Positions 43,601 to 50,782 of a stretch of 64,000 nucleotides of DNA are shown in pieces. The number at the start of each line of letters is the position of its first letter. The stretch's first letter is position 1. The notes under the pieces are model-generated. The model saw nothing but the letters and a program-made list of their open reading frames with translations. It made no database searches and was not told the DNA's origin. The DNA comes from Draconibacterium aestuarii (GTDB taxonomy: Bacteria > Bacteroidota > Bacteroidia > Bacteroidales > Prolixibacteraceae): contig JAPOHD010000064.1 in NCBI GenBank assembly GCA_026671195.1, positions 1 through 64,000 of the forward strand, read 5' to 3'. The translations under genes were made by a program, and so were the position numbers.

Positions 43601-43918
43601 GCGGGCCCTATTGTTGGAGAAAGAACGCTTGGGATTCTGGTTGGTCCGGCAACAGGACATCGGTTGATTGACGGCGGATCAATTACAGTTCCGGGAGCCC
43701 GGTTGTACGACAATGCCGGACACTGGTTTTGGGAAGGCGAAGGAGTTCGACCCGATTTTAAAGTTTGGGACGACCCGAATATGTTGATGCAGGGCCGCGA
43801 TCCGCAAATGGAAAAAGTGGTAGAGGAAGTACTGAAACGGGTAAAGGAAAACAAACACCAGATGACTCCGGCTCCGCAATTGGAAGACCGATCGGCAAAG
43901 GGATTACAAAAAATGTAG
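40616..43918 (+). CDS. Tricorn-type protease with N-terminal propellers
   Basis: This 1100-residue enzyme has a signal peptide (residues 1-20, FSVQAQ) and two beta-propellers with TolB-like and WD-like repeats (about 25-580), for example FSPDGMEIAYT, WHPDGQKLLFA and WSPDGKTIAYWSDRSGEYE. A very Lys/Glu-rich stretch lies near residues 545-585. The C-terminal half has a core helical domain, a PDZ domain (about 805-890) and an S41 peptidase fold. Catalytic residues are seen in LSAGHTYAGGGD (Ser/His) and GWAGSGGDGLPW (Ser, Asp). It is exported, so it probably digests peptides in the periplasm or at the surface. Confidence 0.92.
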   Translation: MKKLLVLFISLLPIFSVQAQISAKLMRYMDVSETQITFVFGGDIWLVPKTGGTALQLTNSPGEESWPKFSPDGMEIAYTASYNGNSDVFVVSVTGGIPIRVTYNSFSDRLIDWHPDGQKLLFASAREHGVGRLNQFFMVDKNGGLPEKLAIPYGELASFSPNGKQLAYITKITENYPFKRYRGGLTSDIIIYDFETGTSKRITDNEVNDGKPAWAGDKVYFLSDRSENMRLNIWEYDTQSEEISQVTDYNDFDISFLSAGPEELVYEMGGDLYLMDLTTQESRKIEINVISDLSVEMPTKKDVKGQITNMTASPEGKRIVFEARGELFNVPVKEGYSINLTRSSGAFDQSPAWSPDGKTIAYWSDRSGEYEIWLQDSESKESPKQLTNRGKGFGYSLFWSPNSKKIAFIDETNTISVIDMESGETIKAGNYNWNVGHGSRFGFPISWAPDSKWIAFSEGLDNAQSAIFVFNIDTKEHTQITSGFYSDEYPVFSTDGKYLFYLTQRKFQAAYSSLGDGTWIYPNSTNIASIGLKADTPSLLAPKNDKVELKEEKVEEKKDSDKENGKGKKDKEKADKKDEAVKVEIDFENIETRLTLLPPKAGNISALLPFEDKLVYLRRPNTGSGERSSSLHYYDLKEREEKKIMDDVSRVVATADAKQMLVSSSGKYGIIKAAADQKIEKPISTDGLVMDLIPKEEWKQIFMDTWRRHRDFFYDPNMQGVDWEGLRNQYAKLVNDARTRWDIINIQLNLVAELSAGHTYAGGGDVERAPSRGTGFLGINWEIDNSGYKIKEIVKPATWDTEIRSPFDKPGVEVKEGDYILSVNGIKLDTKKDPYAAFEGLSGKTVALQVSSTGKSDETKEVIVKLLSAGEERNLRYLNHLEYNRKLVDKLSDGQLGYIYMSNTAGQGQLELVKMFYGQLDKKGFILDERFNGGGQLADRFLELIQRPVTYNLHWRHGKDHTNPIKTNTGPVGMLINGWAGSGGDGLPWAFKELKAGPIVGERTLGILVGPATGHRLIDGGSITVPGARLYDNAGHWFWEGEGVRPDFKVWDDPNMLMQGRDPQMEKVVEEVLKRVKENKHQMTPAPQLEDRSAKGLQKM

Positions 43919-43937
43919 TTAACGAATACTTTAGAAG

Positions 43938-43972
43938 AAAAAAAGTCTCAACATTGTGCTGAGACTTTTTTT
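43938..43972. terminator. Convergent terminator
   Basis: AAAAAAAGTCTCA pairs with TGAGACTTTTTTT. The hairpin serves both the tricorn gene and the convergent OmpA-like gene. Confidence 0.92.
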
Positions 43973-43993
43973 ATAATTCAGATTACATATCTT

Positions 43994-44686
43994 TTATTCC
44001 AGTGTTCCTTGTTCAGCTTGTTCGATCATTGTTTCGTTCGCTGTGATAAACACTTCAACGCGACGGTTTTGCTGACGGCCCGCTGCTGTTGAGTTATCAG
44101 CAATCGGCTGGTCGAAAGCCATTCCCGTTGCCGACATACGACTGGTTGGAATACCATTCTGCGTTAAAAAATAAACCACTGATTGTGCTCTTTCCAACGA
44201 TAAACGTTCGTTTACCTCACGCGAACCGGTGTTATCGGTATGTCCGTTAATGGTAACATCGGTTTCCGGGTTGTTCTTTAACGAATTGGCAAAATCAGTC
44301 AGCGCTATTTTTGAAGCGGTACTCAAATCGGCTTTTCCTGTGGCAAATAAAATACCACTGTCGAAGGTTACCTTAATGGCCTGTAAATTATTTACGTCGG
44401 TAACTGTTTCCACTTTTGCGCCTTCAATTCTCTCGAGTTCAGCTTGCTGTTTGTCCATTTTCTTACCAATAACCACACCTGCCGATGCACCAACAGCTGT
44501 ACCCACAGCGGCACCAATGGCAGCACCTTTGCCTTTTCCGAACAATGCACCCACACCGGCACCAACTGCGGCACCACCACCTGCTCCCAGTAATCCTCCT
44601 TTGGTTGTGTTATTCATGCTGGCACATCCGCCAAATAAAACAGCCGTGCTCAAAAAAATCGCAACATAAACATTGTACCTCTTCAT
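43994..44686 (-). CDS. OmpA-family lipoprotein with glycine zipper
   Basis: This 230-residue protein has an SPII signal (VLFGGC, Cys21). A glycine-zipper segment follows (about 33-76: GGLLGAGGGAAVGAGVGALF, GAAIGAAVGTAVGASAGVVI). The C-terminal OmpA domain (about 105-215) has the peptidoglycan-binding motif VTINGHTDNTGSREVNERLS and ARAQS-like ERAQSVVYFL, then GRQQNRRVEVFI. It probably links the outer membrane to the cell wall. The protein is monocistronic and is expressed from the opposite strand to tricorn. Confidence 0.93.
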   Translation of the reverse strand: MKRYNVYVAIFLSTAVLFGGCASMNNTTKGGLLGAGGGAAVGAGVGALFGKGKGAAIGAAVGTAVGASAGVVIGKKMDKQQAELERIEGAKVETVTDVNNLQAIKVTFDSGILFATGKADLSTASKIALTDFANSLKNNPETDVTINGHTDNTGSREVNERLSLERAQSVVYFLTQNGIPTSRMSATGMAFDQPIADNSTAAGRQQNRRVEVFITANETMIEQAEQGTLE

Positions 44687-44870
44687 TCTTGTTTCCTTTT
44701 TAATTATTACTTACTAATTCTTACTACAATTCTTACTCTACTTTGTTCTTTCCGATTGAAATTTCAATGCTGTTTCAGTTAATTATAAAGTTTGATTTTG
44801 TGCATTTAAATCAGAAACCGGGACAAAAGATCAACACCTTACAAAAGTAACCTTTTTACTAATCGGATGT

Positions 44871-44910
44871 AAAAAAAAATAACCTCTCATCCACAAACGG
44901 ACAAGAGGTT
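44871..44910 (-). terminator. Terminator of the vor/kor operon
   Basis: On the minus strand AACCTCTT pairs with GAGAGGTT, followed by a long T-run (the A-run at 44871-44879 on the plus strand). It lies 30 nt after the last gene of the operon. Confidence 0.85.
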
Positions 44911-44939
44911 GATATCGTATATAGTTTGAAACGATTTTT

Positions 44940-45491
44940 CTATACCAATTGAACGTCTTCCACTATTTCCTGGCCTTTTTTAATGGCGTCAAGGTTTAGC
45001 GGAATCAATTTATGGTAACGCTCGGGTAACGATTTTTCCAGTCCTTTTTCTACGTTATCGAGCGAAAGGATAGGACGTACTTTCAGGTAGCTGCCAAAAA
45101 CTATCATATTGAAAACTTTAGGATTACCCATTTCAACAGCAGTTTTTGTCCCCTCTACTTTGTAGATATTTATATCCGTACGTGTGGGAGGATTTACAAT
45201 TCCGTTGGGATCGTACAGCAGCGTTCCTCCGGGTTTAACCGCTTCCTCAAATTTATCCATACTTTGCTGGTTCAGAATAATGGCCGTATCGAATTCCTGC
45301 AAAATAGGCGAGCTGATACGTGTATCGCTGATTATAACCGTTACATTGGCGGTACCGCCGCGCATTTCGGGGCCGTACGATGGGAACCAGGTTACTTCTT
45401 TGTCTTCCATAATGCCCGAATAAGCCAAAATCTTACCCATCGAAAGTACACCTTGTCCACCAAATCCGGCAATTATCATTTCTTCAGTCAT
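44940..45491 (-). CDS. vorC: 2-oxoacid:ferredoxin oxidoreductase, gamma subunit
   Basis: This 183-residue protein is the gamma domain of a four-subunit 2-oxoacid oxidoreductase (VOR/KOR type). MIIAGFGGQGVLSMGKILAY at the start is the hallmark CoA-binding fold. TWFPSYGPEMRGGTANVTV matches the conserved segment that follows. The complex splits a 2-oxoacid and CoA to an acyl-CoA, CO2 and reduced ferredoxin. It is the last gene of vorD-vorB-vorA-vorC, 20 nt after the beta subunit gene. The substrate, branched-chain oxoacids or 2-oxoglutarate, cannot be told from sequence alone. Confidence 0.9.
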   Translation of the reverse strand: MTEEMIIAGFGGQGVLSMGKILAYSGIMEDKEVTWFPSYGPEMRGGTANVTVIISDTRISSPILQEFDTAIILNQQSMDKFEEAVKPGGTLLYDPNGIVNPPTRTDINIYKVEGTKTAVEMGNPKVFNMIVFGSYLKVRPILSLDNVEKGLEKSLPERYHKLIPLNLDAIKKGQEIVEDVQLV

Positions 45492-45511
45492 AGTTTCAAT
45501 TTTTTAGCGGG

Positions 45512-46297
45512 TTAATTTTCCGAATGTTCACCTTTCTCACTGTCTTTCATATCGCCAAGGGGGTAATACGGAAGCATGTTCTCGGTCATCCAGTTATTAG
45601 CAGCAACAGGCGTCATTTTCCAGCCCGAGTTACAGGTAGAAACCACTTCAACAAACGAAGTTCCTTTTTTATCCAATACATTCTGAATGGCTTTTTTTAA
45701 CGAACGTTTTAGTTTGCGAGCTGCATTTGCAGTGTGAGCTGCCTGGCGTGTTACATAGGAAGTTCCGGGAAGTTGAGCAATCAGGTTGGTAATCTTCATG
45801 GGATACCCGTTCAAATCAACATTACGTCCGTTTGGCGTAGTTGAAGTAACCATTCCTTCCAAAGTAGTTGGGGCCATTTGCCCACCGGTCATTCCGTAAA
45901 TTCCGTTATTAATAAAAATCACCAGTATATTCTCGCCACGGTTACAGGCATGCATAATTTCGGCAGTCCCAATGGAAGCCAAATCACCGTCGCCCTGGTA
46001 AGTAAACACAAAGTTGTCGGGATGTAAACGGGCCACTCCTGTAGCTACTGCAGGTGCTCGTCCGTGAGCTGCTTCCTGCCAGTCGATATCGATATAATTA
46101 TAGGCGAACACAGCACAACCAACCGGAGCAATACCAACGGTTTTTTCCTGCAGGCCCATTTCTTCAATCAGTTCGGCCATAATTTTGTGCACCACCCCGT
46201 GTGTACATCCGGGGCAGTAATGCATTACATCGTCGTTTAATACAGCCGACTTATCGTAAACCAGGTTTTCCGGTTTTATAATTTCATTTATATCCAT
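45512..46297 (-). CDS. vorA: 2-oxoacid:ferredoxin oxidoreductase, beta (TPP) subunit
   Basis: This 261-residue protein is the thiamine diphosphate-binding subunit. It has MHYCPGCTHGVVHKI near residue 26 (a Fe-S Cys pair) and GCAVFAYNYIDIDWQEAAHG near 60. The TPP motif is TYQGDGDLASIGTAEIMHA near 100, with INNGIYGMTGGQMAPTT as the rest of the cofactor site. The phrase YIDIDWQEAAHGRAPA is typical of Bacteroidota VOR/KOR. It works with the alpha, gamma and ferredoxin subunits encoded in the same operon. Confidence 0.93.
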   Translation of the reverse strand: MDINEIIKPENLVYDKSAVLNDDVMHYCPGCTHGVVHKIMAELIEEMGLQEKTVGIAPVGCAVFAYNYIDIDWQEAAHGRAPAVATGVARLHPDNFVFTYQGDGDLASIGTAEIMHACNRGENILVIFINNGIYGMTGGQMAPTTLEGMVTSTTPNGRNVDLNGYPMKITNLIAQLPGTSYVTRQAAHTANAARKLKRSLKKAIQNVLDKKGTSFVEVVSTCNSGWKMTPVAANNWMTENMLPYYPLGDMKDSEKGEHSEN

Positions 46298-46308
46298 AAT
46301 ATCCGGTT

Positions 46309-47430
46309 TTAGTAACTTCTTTTAACTCCATAACTTAGCTCCCACGAAAACTTATCTTCCAGTGCCTCAACCACCTCGTTTGGCGAAGGAATAATACCTC
46401 CCATTCGTCCAAAGTAATCCACTCGTGCATTGCTGCCTGCTTCGTAAACCGACAGTTTTATGTCTTCCACCATCTGCCCGGCGCTCATCTCAACAGATAA
46501 GAATCCCTGTGCTTTGCGTGCCAGTTCTTTAATTATTTTTTTAGGAAAAGGATAAAGTGTAATGGGACGTAACAAACCCACTTTTAGGCCTTTGGCCCTG
46601 GCTATTTCAACAGCCTTTTGGCACACACGCGACGAGGTTCCAAAAGCTACCAATACAAAGTCAGCATCGTCGCACTGGATGGCTTCGTAGCGTACTTCCT
46701 CCTCTTCCAGCTTTTTGTATTTTTCCTGAAACCTCAAATTATTGGCTTCCATTATATCAGAATCCATTTCGAGAGAGGTTACAATATTTTTTTTACGCGA
46801 TTTAGGTTTCCCAAGCGTCGCCCAATCACCACATTCTGCTTCAATTTCTTCGTTTGTGCGGCGTGGTTTAAAATCGGCCAGTTCAACTTTTTCCATCATC
46901 TGGCCAATGGCACCATCGGCAAGAATCATGGCCGGATTGCGGTATTTAAAGGCCAACTCGAAACCAAGGTTAACAAAATCATTCATTTCCTGTACTGATG
47001 AGGGAGCCAAAACAATTAATTTATAATCGCCATGTCCGCCACCTTTTACCGATTGAAAATAGTCGGCCTGCGATGGTTGGATGGTTCCCAAACCAGGGCC
47101 CCCCCGCTGCACATTTACAAGCAAACAGGGTAACTCGGCTCCGGCAATATATGAAATGCCTTCAGCCATAAGACTCACTCCCGGACTTGAAGACGATGTC
47201 ATTACCTTTTTTCCACTACCGGCAGCACCGTAAACCATGTTAATGGAAGCCACTTCGCTTTCAGCCTGCAACACTACCATACCGGTTTCGTTCCATGGCT
47301 GACGTGCCATTAAAGTCTCCATCACTTCCGACTGAGGTGTAATGGGATAGCCAAAATAACCATCGCATCCGCAGCGAATGGCAGCCTCGGCCAGCACCTC
47401 ATTTCCTTTCATTAATCTTACTTCTCCCAT
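46309..47430 (-). CDS. vorB: 2-oxoacid:ferredoxin oxidoreductase, alpha subunit (VorB)
   Basis: This 373-residue protein is the alpha subunit, with LMKGNEVLAEAAIRCGCDGY and FGYPITPQSEVMETL at the start. SSSPGVSLMAEGISYIAGAE and VNVQRGGPGLGTIQPSQADY (conserved phosphate contact) follow, and VAFGTSSRVCQKAVEIARAK lies in the second domain. Automatic annotation usually calls it 3-methyl-2-oxobutanoate dehydrogenase VorB. In a fermenting or arylacetate-using organism it would oxidise branched-chain oxoacids or carboxylate the matching acyl-CoA. Confidence 0.92.
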   Translation of the reverse strand: MGEVRLMKGNEVLAEAAIRCGCDGYFGYPITPQSEVMETLMARQPWNETGMVVLQAESEVASINMVYGAAGSGKKVMTSSSSPGVSLMAEGISYIAGAELPCLLVNVQRGGPGLGTIQPSQADYFQSVKGGGHGDYKLIVLAPSSVQEMNDFVNLGFELAFKYRNPAMILADGAIGQMMEKVELADFKPRRTNEEIEAECGDWATLGKPKSRKKNIVTSLEMDSDIMEANNLRFQEKYKKLEEEEVRYEAIQCDDADFVLVAFGTSSRVCQKAVEIARAKGLKVGLLRPITLYPFPKKIIKELARKAQGFLSVEMSAGQMVEDIKLSVYEAGSNARVDYFGRMGGIIPSPNEVVEALEDKFSWELSYGVKRSY

Positions 47431-47528
47431 ATTTTAATTTTTTATTGTCGATTGATTAATCATTATTGATATCCCTCTCGCTCTTGTCTCACCTTACGAG
47501 ACAAACAGTCGCGCAGCGAAAACAGGGT

Positions 47529-47756
47529 TCAGCTTACCTTTACACGATAAATTGTAATACACGTATCCGGACAAACCACGCCGCAGTTTGCACAACCTAT
47601 GCACTCGTCCGGGTTTTCCATAAACGAATAATGATATCCTTTGCTGTTAACCTCCTTATGAAGCGCTAAAACATCGTGCGGACAGGCTTCTACACACAAG
47701 CTGCAACCTTTGCAACCTTCCTTATCAACAACAACTGCTCCTTTTACCTTTGCCAT
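47529..47756 (-). CDS. vorD: 2-oxoacid:ferredoxin oxidoreductase, delta (ferredoxin) subunit
   Basis: This 75-residue protein is a two-cluster ferredoxin. The motifs are CKGCSLCVEACPHDV and CIGCANCGVVCPDTC. The ATG at 47756 (AKVKGAVVVDKEGC) is preferred over the longer frame from 47804, because the -7 element at 47775-47782 lies in the extra part. It is the first gene of the vor operon and passes electrons from the catalytic subunits to the free ferredoxin pool. A gap of 98 nt separates it from vorB. Confidence 0.92.
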   Translation of the reverse strand: MAKVKGAVVVDKEGCKGCSLCVEACPHDVLALHKEVNSKGYHYSFMENPDECIGCANCGVVCPDTCITIYRVKVS

Positions 47757-47774
47757 ATTCAGTAGATTTTCTAA

Positions 47775-47804
47775 CAAAATTAACAATCTGAACCAAGCAA
47801 ACAA
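47775..47804 (-). promoter_or_regulatory. Promoter of the vor operon
   Basis: TAATTTTG (47775-47782, minus strand) with TTG (47802-47804) at exactly 19 nt, the ideal Bacteroidota arrangement. It lies 19 nt before the vorD start. Confidence 0.75.
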
Positions 47805-47956
47805 CCTATAAAAATCAGGTTCTAATACTTTTATTATAAGCGGTTTGAGTTCCTAACAGAAACAGGCTTTTTACTTTCAGATTGGAATTTTATCACAATA
47901 AATATTTTGAGATTTTTCTCTGAAAGCAAATATATTTTTTACAACATATAATGTGT

Positions 47957-47970
47957 GCAACTATTGTTGC
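47957..47970. promoter_or_regulatory. Small dyad between crp-type regulator and vor operon
   Basis: GCAAC-TATT-GTTGC is a perfect 5-bp dyad with a 4-nt centre in a 349-nt gene-free stretch (47757-48105). It lies about 150 nt upstream of the vor promoter. It could be a regulator site; the arms are short, so chance is possible. The rest of the stretch is AT-rich without a gene. Confidence 0.3.
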
Positions 47971-48105
47971 GTATTGTAGACTATTTATTCGGGTTAGTTG
48001 AAAGGTCGAGAATTTGATATCTCCATGGGAAAAACAGGAGGTAGCAAATAAGTGATGATTGAGTTATTGACTTCGGGGGATTTGAAAGTTAGTAGCAGGA
48101 GAAAC

Positions 48106-48672
48106 TTACAATTTGTACAAAATCCGAGTAAGAATGTTTCGGTGGATTCCGAGGTAGGAAGCAATGTGTTGGCGTTGTAATTTTTGCGCCAAATCGGGGT
48201 ATTCTTCAAAAAATTTACGAATGCGTTGTTCGGCATTTAACGATTGAAACGAATGAATTCGATCCATGGCCTGGATATAACTTTCTTCTGCCAGAATCCG
48301 TACGGTTCGCTCGAACTTGTGATTGGTATCGAGCAACGTTTTAAATTCATCTTTTTCGATATAAATCAACTTTGAATCTTCGTAGGCACGAATGGCTTCC
48401 GAAGAGTTTTTACCCAATACAAATCCGCGATGGTTGCTTACAATAAAATTATTGGGCGGGAAAAAGAAGCGCGAAACCCACTCCGTTCCGCTGTCGGATA
48501 AATAAGAAGCATACATAAGACCATCCATAAGCAAGCCAATCTTATTGTTCTTCTCACCATAGTCGATAAATAACTCCCCTTTCGACAATACCACAGGTTC
48601 ATTCTTCAAATTAAAATCATCAATTAAATCAATGGTATGTTCAAAGCGGGAAATTATCTTGTTCTTATCCAT
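48106..48672 (-). CDS. Crp/Fnr-family transcriptional regulator
   Basis: This 188-residue protein has a cyclic-nucleotide-binding-like domain at residues 1-120 (VLSKGELFIDYGEKNNKIGLLMDGLMYAS, split). A short HTH tail contains LAQKLQRQHIASYLGIHRNILTRILY. There are no Cys residues for an Fe-S cluster and the cAMP phosphate-binding Arg-Ser pair is not evident. It lies between the aminotransferase gene and the vor operon, both of which it could control; a site like TTGTAAC-N4-GTTACAA upstream of nrfH is of the kind this family binds. Confidence 0.85.
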   Translation of the reverse strand: MDKNKIISRFEHTIDLIDDFNLKNEPVVLSKGELFIDYGEKNNKIGLLMDGLMYASYLSDSGTEWVSRFFFPPNNFIVSNHRGFVLGKNSSEAIRAYEDSKLIYIEKDEFKTLLDTNHKFERTVRILAEESYIQAMDRIHSFQSLNAEQRIRKFFEEYPDLAQKLQRQHIASYLGIHRNILTRILYKL

Positions 48673-48691
48673 AAATAATCTATTCTACTCT

Positions 48692-48773
48692 TGACATTTC
48701 GAGGTGTAACGACGAGAAATCTTCAGTTTGGCACCTAAAATTTCTCTCTCGTTACTCTCGTTAGAAATGACAC
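48692..48773. repeat. TGACATTTCGA-type palindromic repeat
   Basis: This 82-bp element is of the same length as that in the rnf operon. It starts TTGACATTTCGA and ends with GAAATGACA. It lies between the aminotransferase and the Crp-type regulator. Confidence 0.75.
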
Positions 48774-48778
48774 TGTAT

Positions 48779-50092
48779 TTATTTTCTAAAATTTTCGTGA
48801 AACAACCTCAACCTTTCATCGAGCGCTGCAAACTGATTGTGTTGAACAAAGGAAACACAAGCCCTGATTCCTTCTTCATCGCTGCCAGTATTGTCTAAAG
48901 CGATAGCACTTACACCGTAAAATAACAAATTGGCAACCAGTTCATTTCCTGTCATTCCCGGATAACCGATGGTAAAATAAAAACCATCGGCAATGGGCAC
49001 GTCAAGATCTTTTTTGTACACAATGTCAAAACCATTCTTTAAAAACAGAGCCTTCATTTTTTTAGCTCTTTCGCCATAATCTTTTACGCCTTCAACAAAA
49101 TTATACGAACCTTCGTTAACTGCTTTTAACATGCCAGCCAACGCATACTGTGCCGAATGACTGGTTCCTGAAGAAAGTGAATACAACAAGCGTAAAGTAA
49201 TTGTGGCTCCAAACGTAGTTCCTTTAAAACGTTCCTGCAAATCGGGATAATCGCGTTGAAACAGTTTATCTGAAATGGCCATTATTCCTATTCGCTGCCC
49301 CGCATACGAGAAAATTTTGGAACTGGAAATAAACAACACGTAATTATCGGTATAATTGGCAACAGATGGTTGATAGGGAGCTTCACCCGGCTTTGAAAAA
49401 TCGGTACGGAAATCCATGCCGAAATATGCCAGATCTTCCATTACAATTACATCGTATTTGTTAGCCAGCTCCCCAATAATTTTTAATTCCTCATCGTTAA
49501 AACAAATCCACGACGGATTGTTTGGGTTGGAATAAACAATTGAGTTAATATTTCCTCCTGACAGAATACTTTCCAGTTTTGCTCTTAATTTTTCACCTCT
49601 GAAATTGAAGACATCAAAGGTGTCATATTTCAGGCCAAGCACCATCATTTGTTGCTTTTGCACTGGAAACCCGGGATCAATAAACAACAAAGTATCTTTC
49701 TTTTTATCCACATGTCCGGCAGCCATAAACGCAGCATAGGTTCCCTGCATCGATCCGGTAGTTGGAATACAACCAGCTGCTGAGAGATCAATATTCAAAA
49801 AGTTTTTTATGAACTTTGATGCCTCAGCTTTTAGAGGTTTAATACCGTCGACCATCGGATATACGGCAGCCACGCCTTTGTCGAGTGCTTCTTTCTCGGC
49901 TTCCACGCCCACTTTGGCAGGCGGCAACCCGGGAACCCCCATTTCCATGCGGATGTATTTAAAATCGGTTGCTTCTTCAACAGCATTTACCAGCGCCACA
50001 ATTTCACGAATAGATGCTTTGCCCACATCGGGAATGCGCAATTCCTGTATTTTTTTTTCTACAAGAGATTTATCAAGAGGAGAATTATTCAT
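48779..50092 (-). CDS. PLP-dependent aminotransferase, class I/II
   Basis: This 437-residue enzyme has the aminotransferase fold type I. The Schiff-base Lys is in ISSSKIFSYAGQRIGIM near residue 260, with the Asp-x-Ala-Tyr motif in VIVMEDLAYFGMDFR, the PNNPSW site near 190 and the Arg in the C-terminal domain. In Bacteroidota such enzymes are often encoded with prephenate dehydratase and act on phenylpyruvate and hydroxyphenylpyruvate. Here it ends the pheA-flavodoxin-aminotransferase run, so aromatic amino acids are the likely substrates. The 147-nt gap to the flavodoxin gene holds a palindromic repeat. Confidence 0.88.
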   Translation of the reverse strand: MNNSPLDKSLVEKKIQELRIPDVGKASIREIVALVNAVEEATDFKYIRMEMGVPGLPPAKVGVEAEKEALDKGVAAVYPMVDGIKPLKAEASKFIKNFLNIDLSAAGCIPTTGSMQGTYAAFMAAGHVDKKKDTLLFIDPGFPVQKQQMMVLGLKYDTFDVFNFRGEKLRAKLESILSGGNINSIVYSNPNNPSWICFNDEELKIIGELANKYDVIVMEDLAYFGMDFRTDFSKPGEAPYQPSVANYTDNYVLFISSSKIFSYAGQRIGIMAISDKLFQRDYPDLQERFKGTTFGATITLRLLYSLSSGTSHSAQYALAGMLKAVNEGSYNFVEGVKDYGERAKKMKALFLKNGFDIVYKKDLDVPIADGFYFTIGYPGMTGNELVANLLFYGVSAIALDNTGSDEEGIRACVSFVQHNQFAALDERLRLFHENFRK

Positions 50093-50145
50093 TTTTAATA
50101 AGTTCTGAGTTTAAAGTTCAGAGTTCAAAGGACCTCTAAACCACT

Positions 50146-50216
50146 TGTCATTTCTACGAAATATGAGGAAAAATCTTTTTCTGAAAAGCAGATTTTTCCT
50201 CATAAAAACGTCAGGT
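50146..50216. repeat. TGTCATTTC-type palindromic repeat
   Basis: It starts TGTCATTTCTACGA and contains AAAATCT / AGATTTT inverted parts, with a final CGTCAGGT that is a poor inverted match. It lies between the flavodoxin and aminotransferase genes. Confidence 0.6.
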
Positions 50217-50239
50217 AATAAAAATCGTAAAGAATATTA

Positions 50240-50764
50240 TTAAAATCCGAAATCGGGTCTGATTTGCTCAACCCATGCGGCAATTCGTTCTTCAGTCATT
50301 TCCGGTTCAAAGTCTTCATCAATAGGCAGACCAATAAATTTACCGTCAACCACAGCTTCCGACTCATCAAATTCGTAACCTTCTGCATCAACCGGCCCCA
50401 CCAAAACAGCACCGTTTTTCATTAATTCTTTTCCAAGCAAACCTATGTGATCGACAAAAGCATGCGCATAAGTTACATGGTCGCCCAACCCAAAAACAGC
50501 CACTGTTTTTTCGCTGTAATCCACCTTCGAAATTTCGGGCATAAATTTTCCCCAGTCGTTGGTTGAATATTCCGAATCCCAGGTGTCTTTTCCAACGGTT
50601 GAAAGACCAAATATAATTTTGTCGTATTTTTCTATATCTGCTACTGTAGCATCTTTTACTGCTACCAAATCTACTTTATCTTCGCCTATGGCAGCTTTTA
50701 TCGAATCGGCTACACGGTTTACAGAACCACCTACCGGGCCATAAAAAATTGCTATTTTGCTCAT
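50240..50764 (-). CDS. Flavodoxin
   Basis: This 174-residue protein has the FMN-binding flavodoxin fold. It starts KIAIFYGPVGGSVNRVADSI, where the phosphate loop differs from the usual T/SxTGxT, having GPVGGSV. FGLSTVGKDTWDSEYSTNDWG holds the Trp that stacks on FMN and VAVFGLGDHVTYAHAFVDH the second loop. Flavodoxin can replace ferredoxin as partner of POR, VOR and IOR. Its position between pheA and the aminotransferase suggests that it delivers electrons to reductive carboxylation in the arylacetate island. Confidence 0.92.
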   Translation of the reverse strand: MSKIAIFYGPVGGSVNRVADSIKAAIGEDKVDLVAVKDATVADIEKYDKIIFGLSTVGKDTWDSEYSTNDWGKFMPEISKVDYSEKTVAVFGLGDHVTYAHAFVDHIGLLGKELMKNGAVLVGPVDAEGYEFDESEAVVDGKFIGLPIDEDFEPEMTEERIAAWVEQIRPDFGF

Positions 50765-50782
50765 ATAACTGTATTTTAATTA

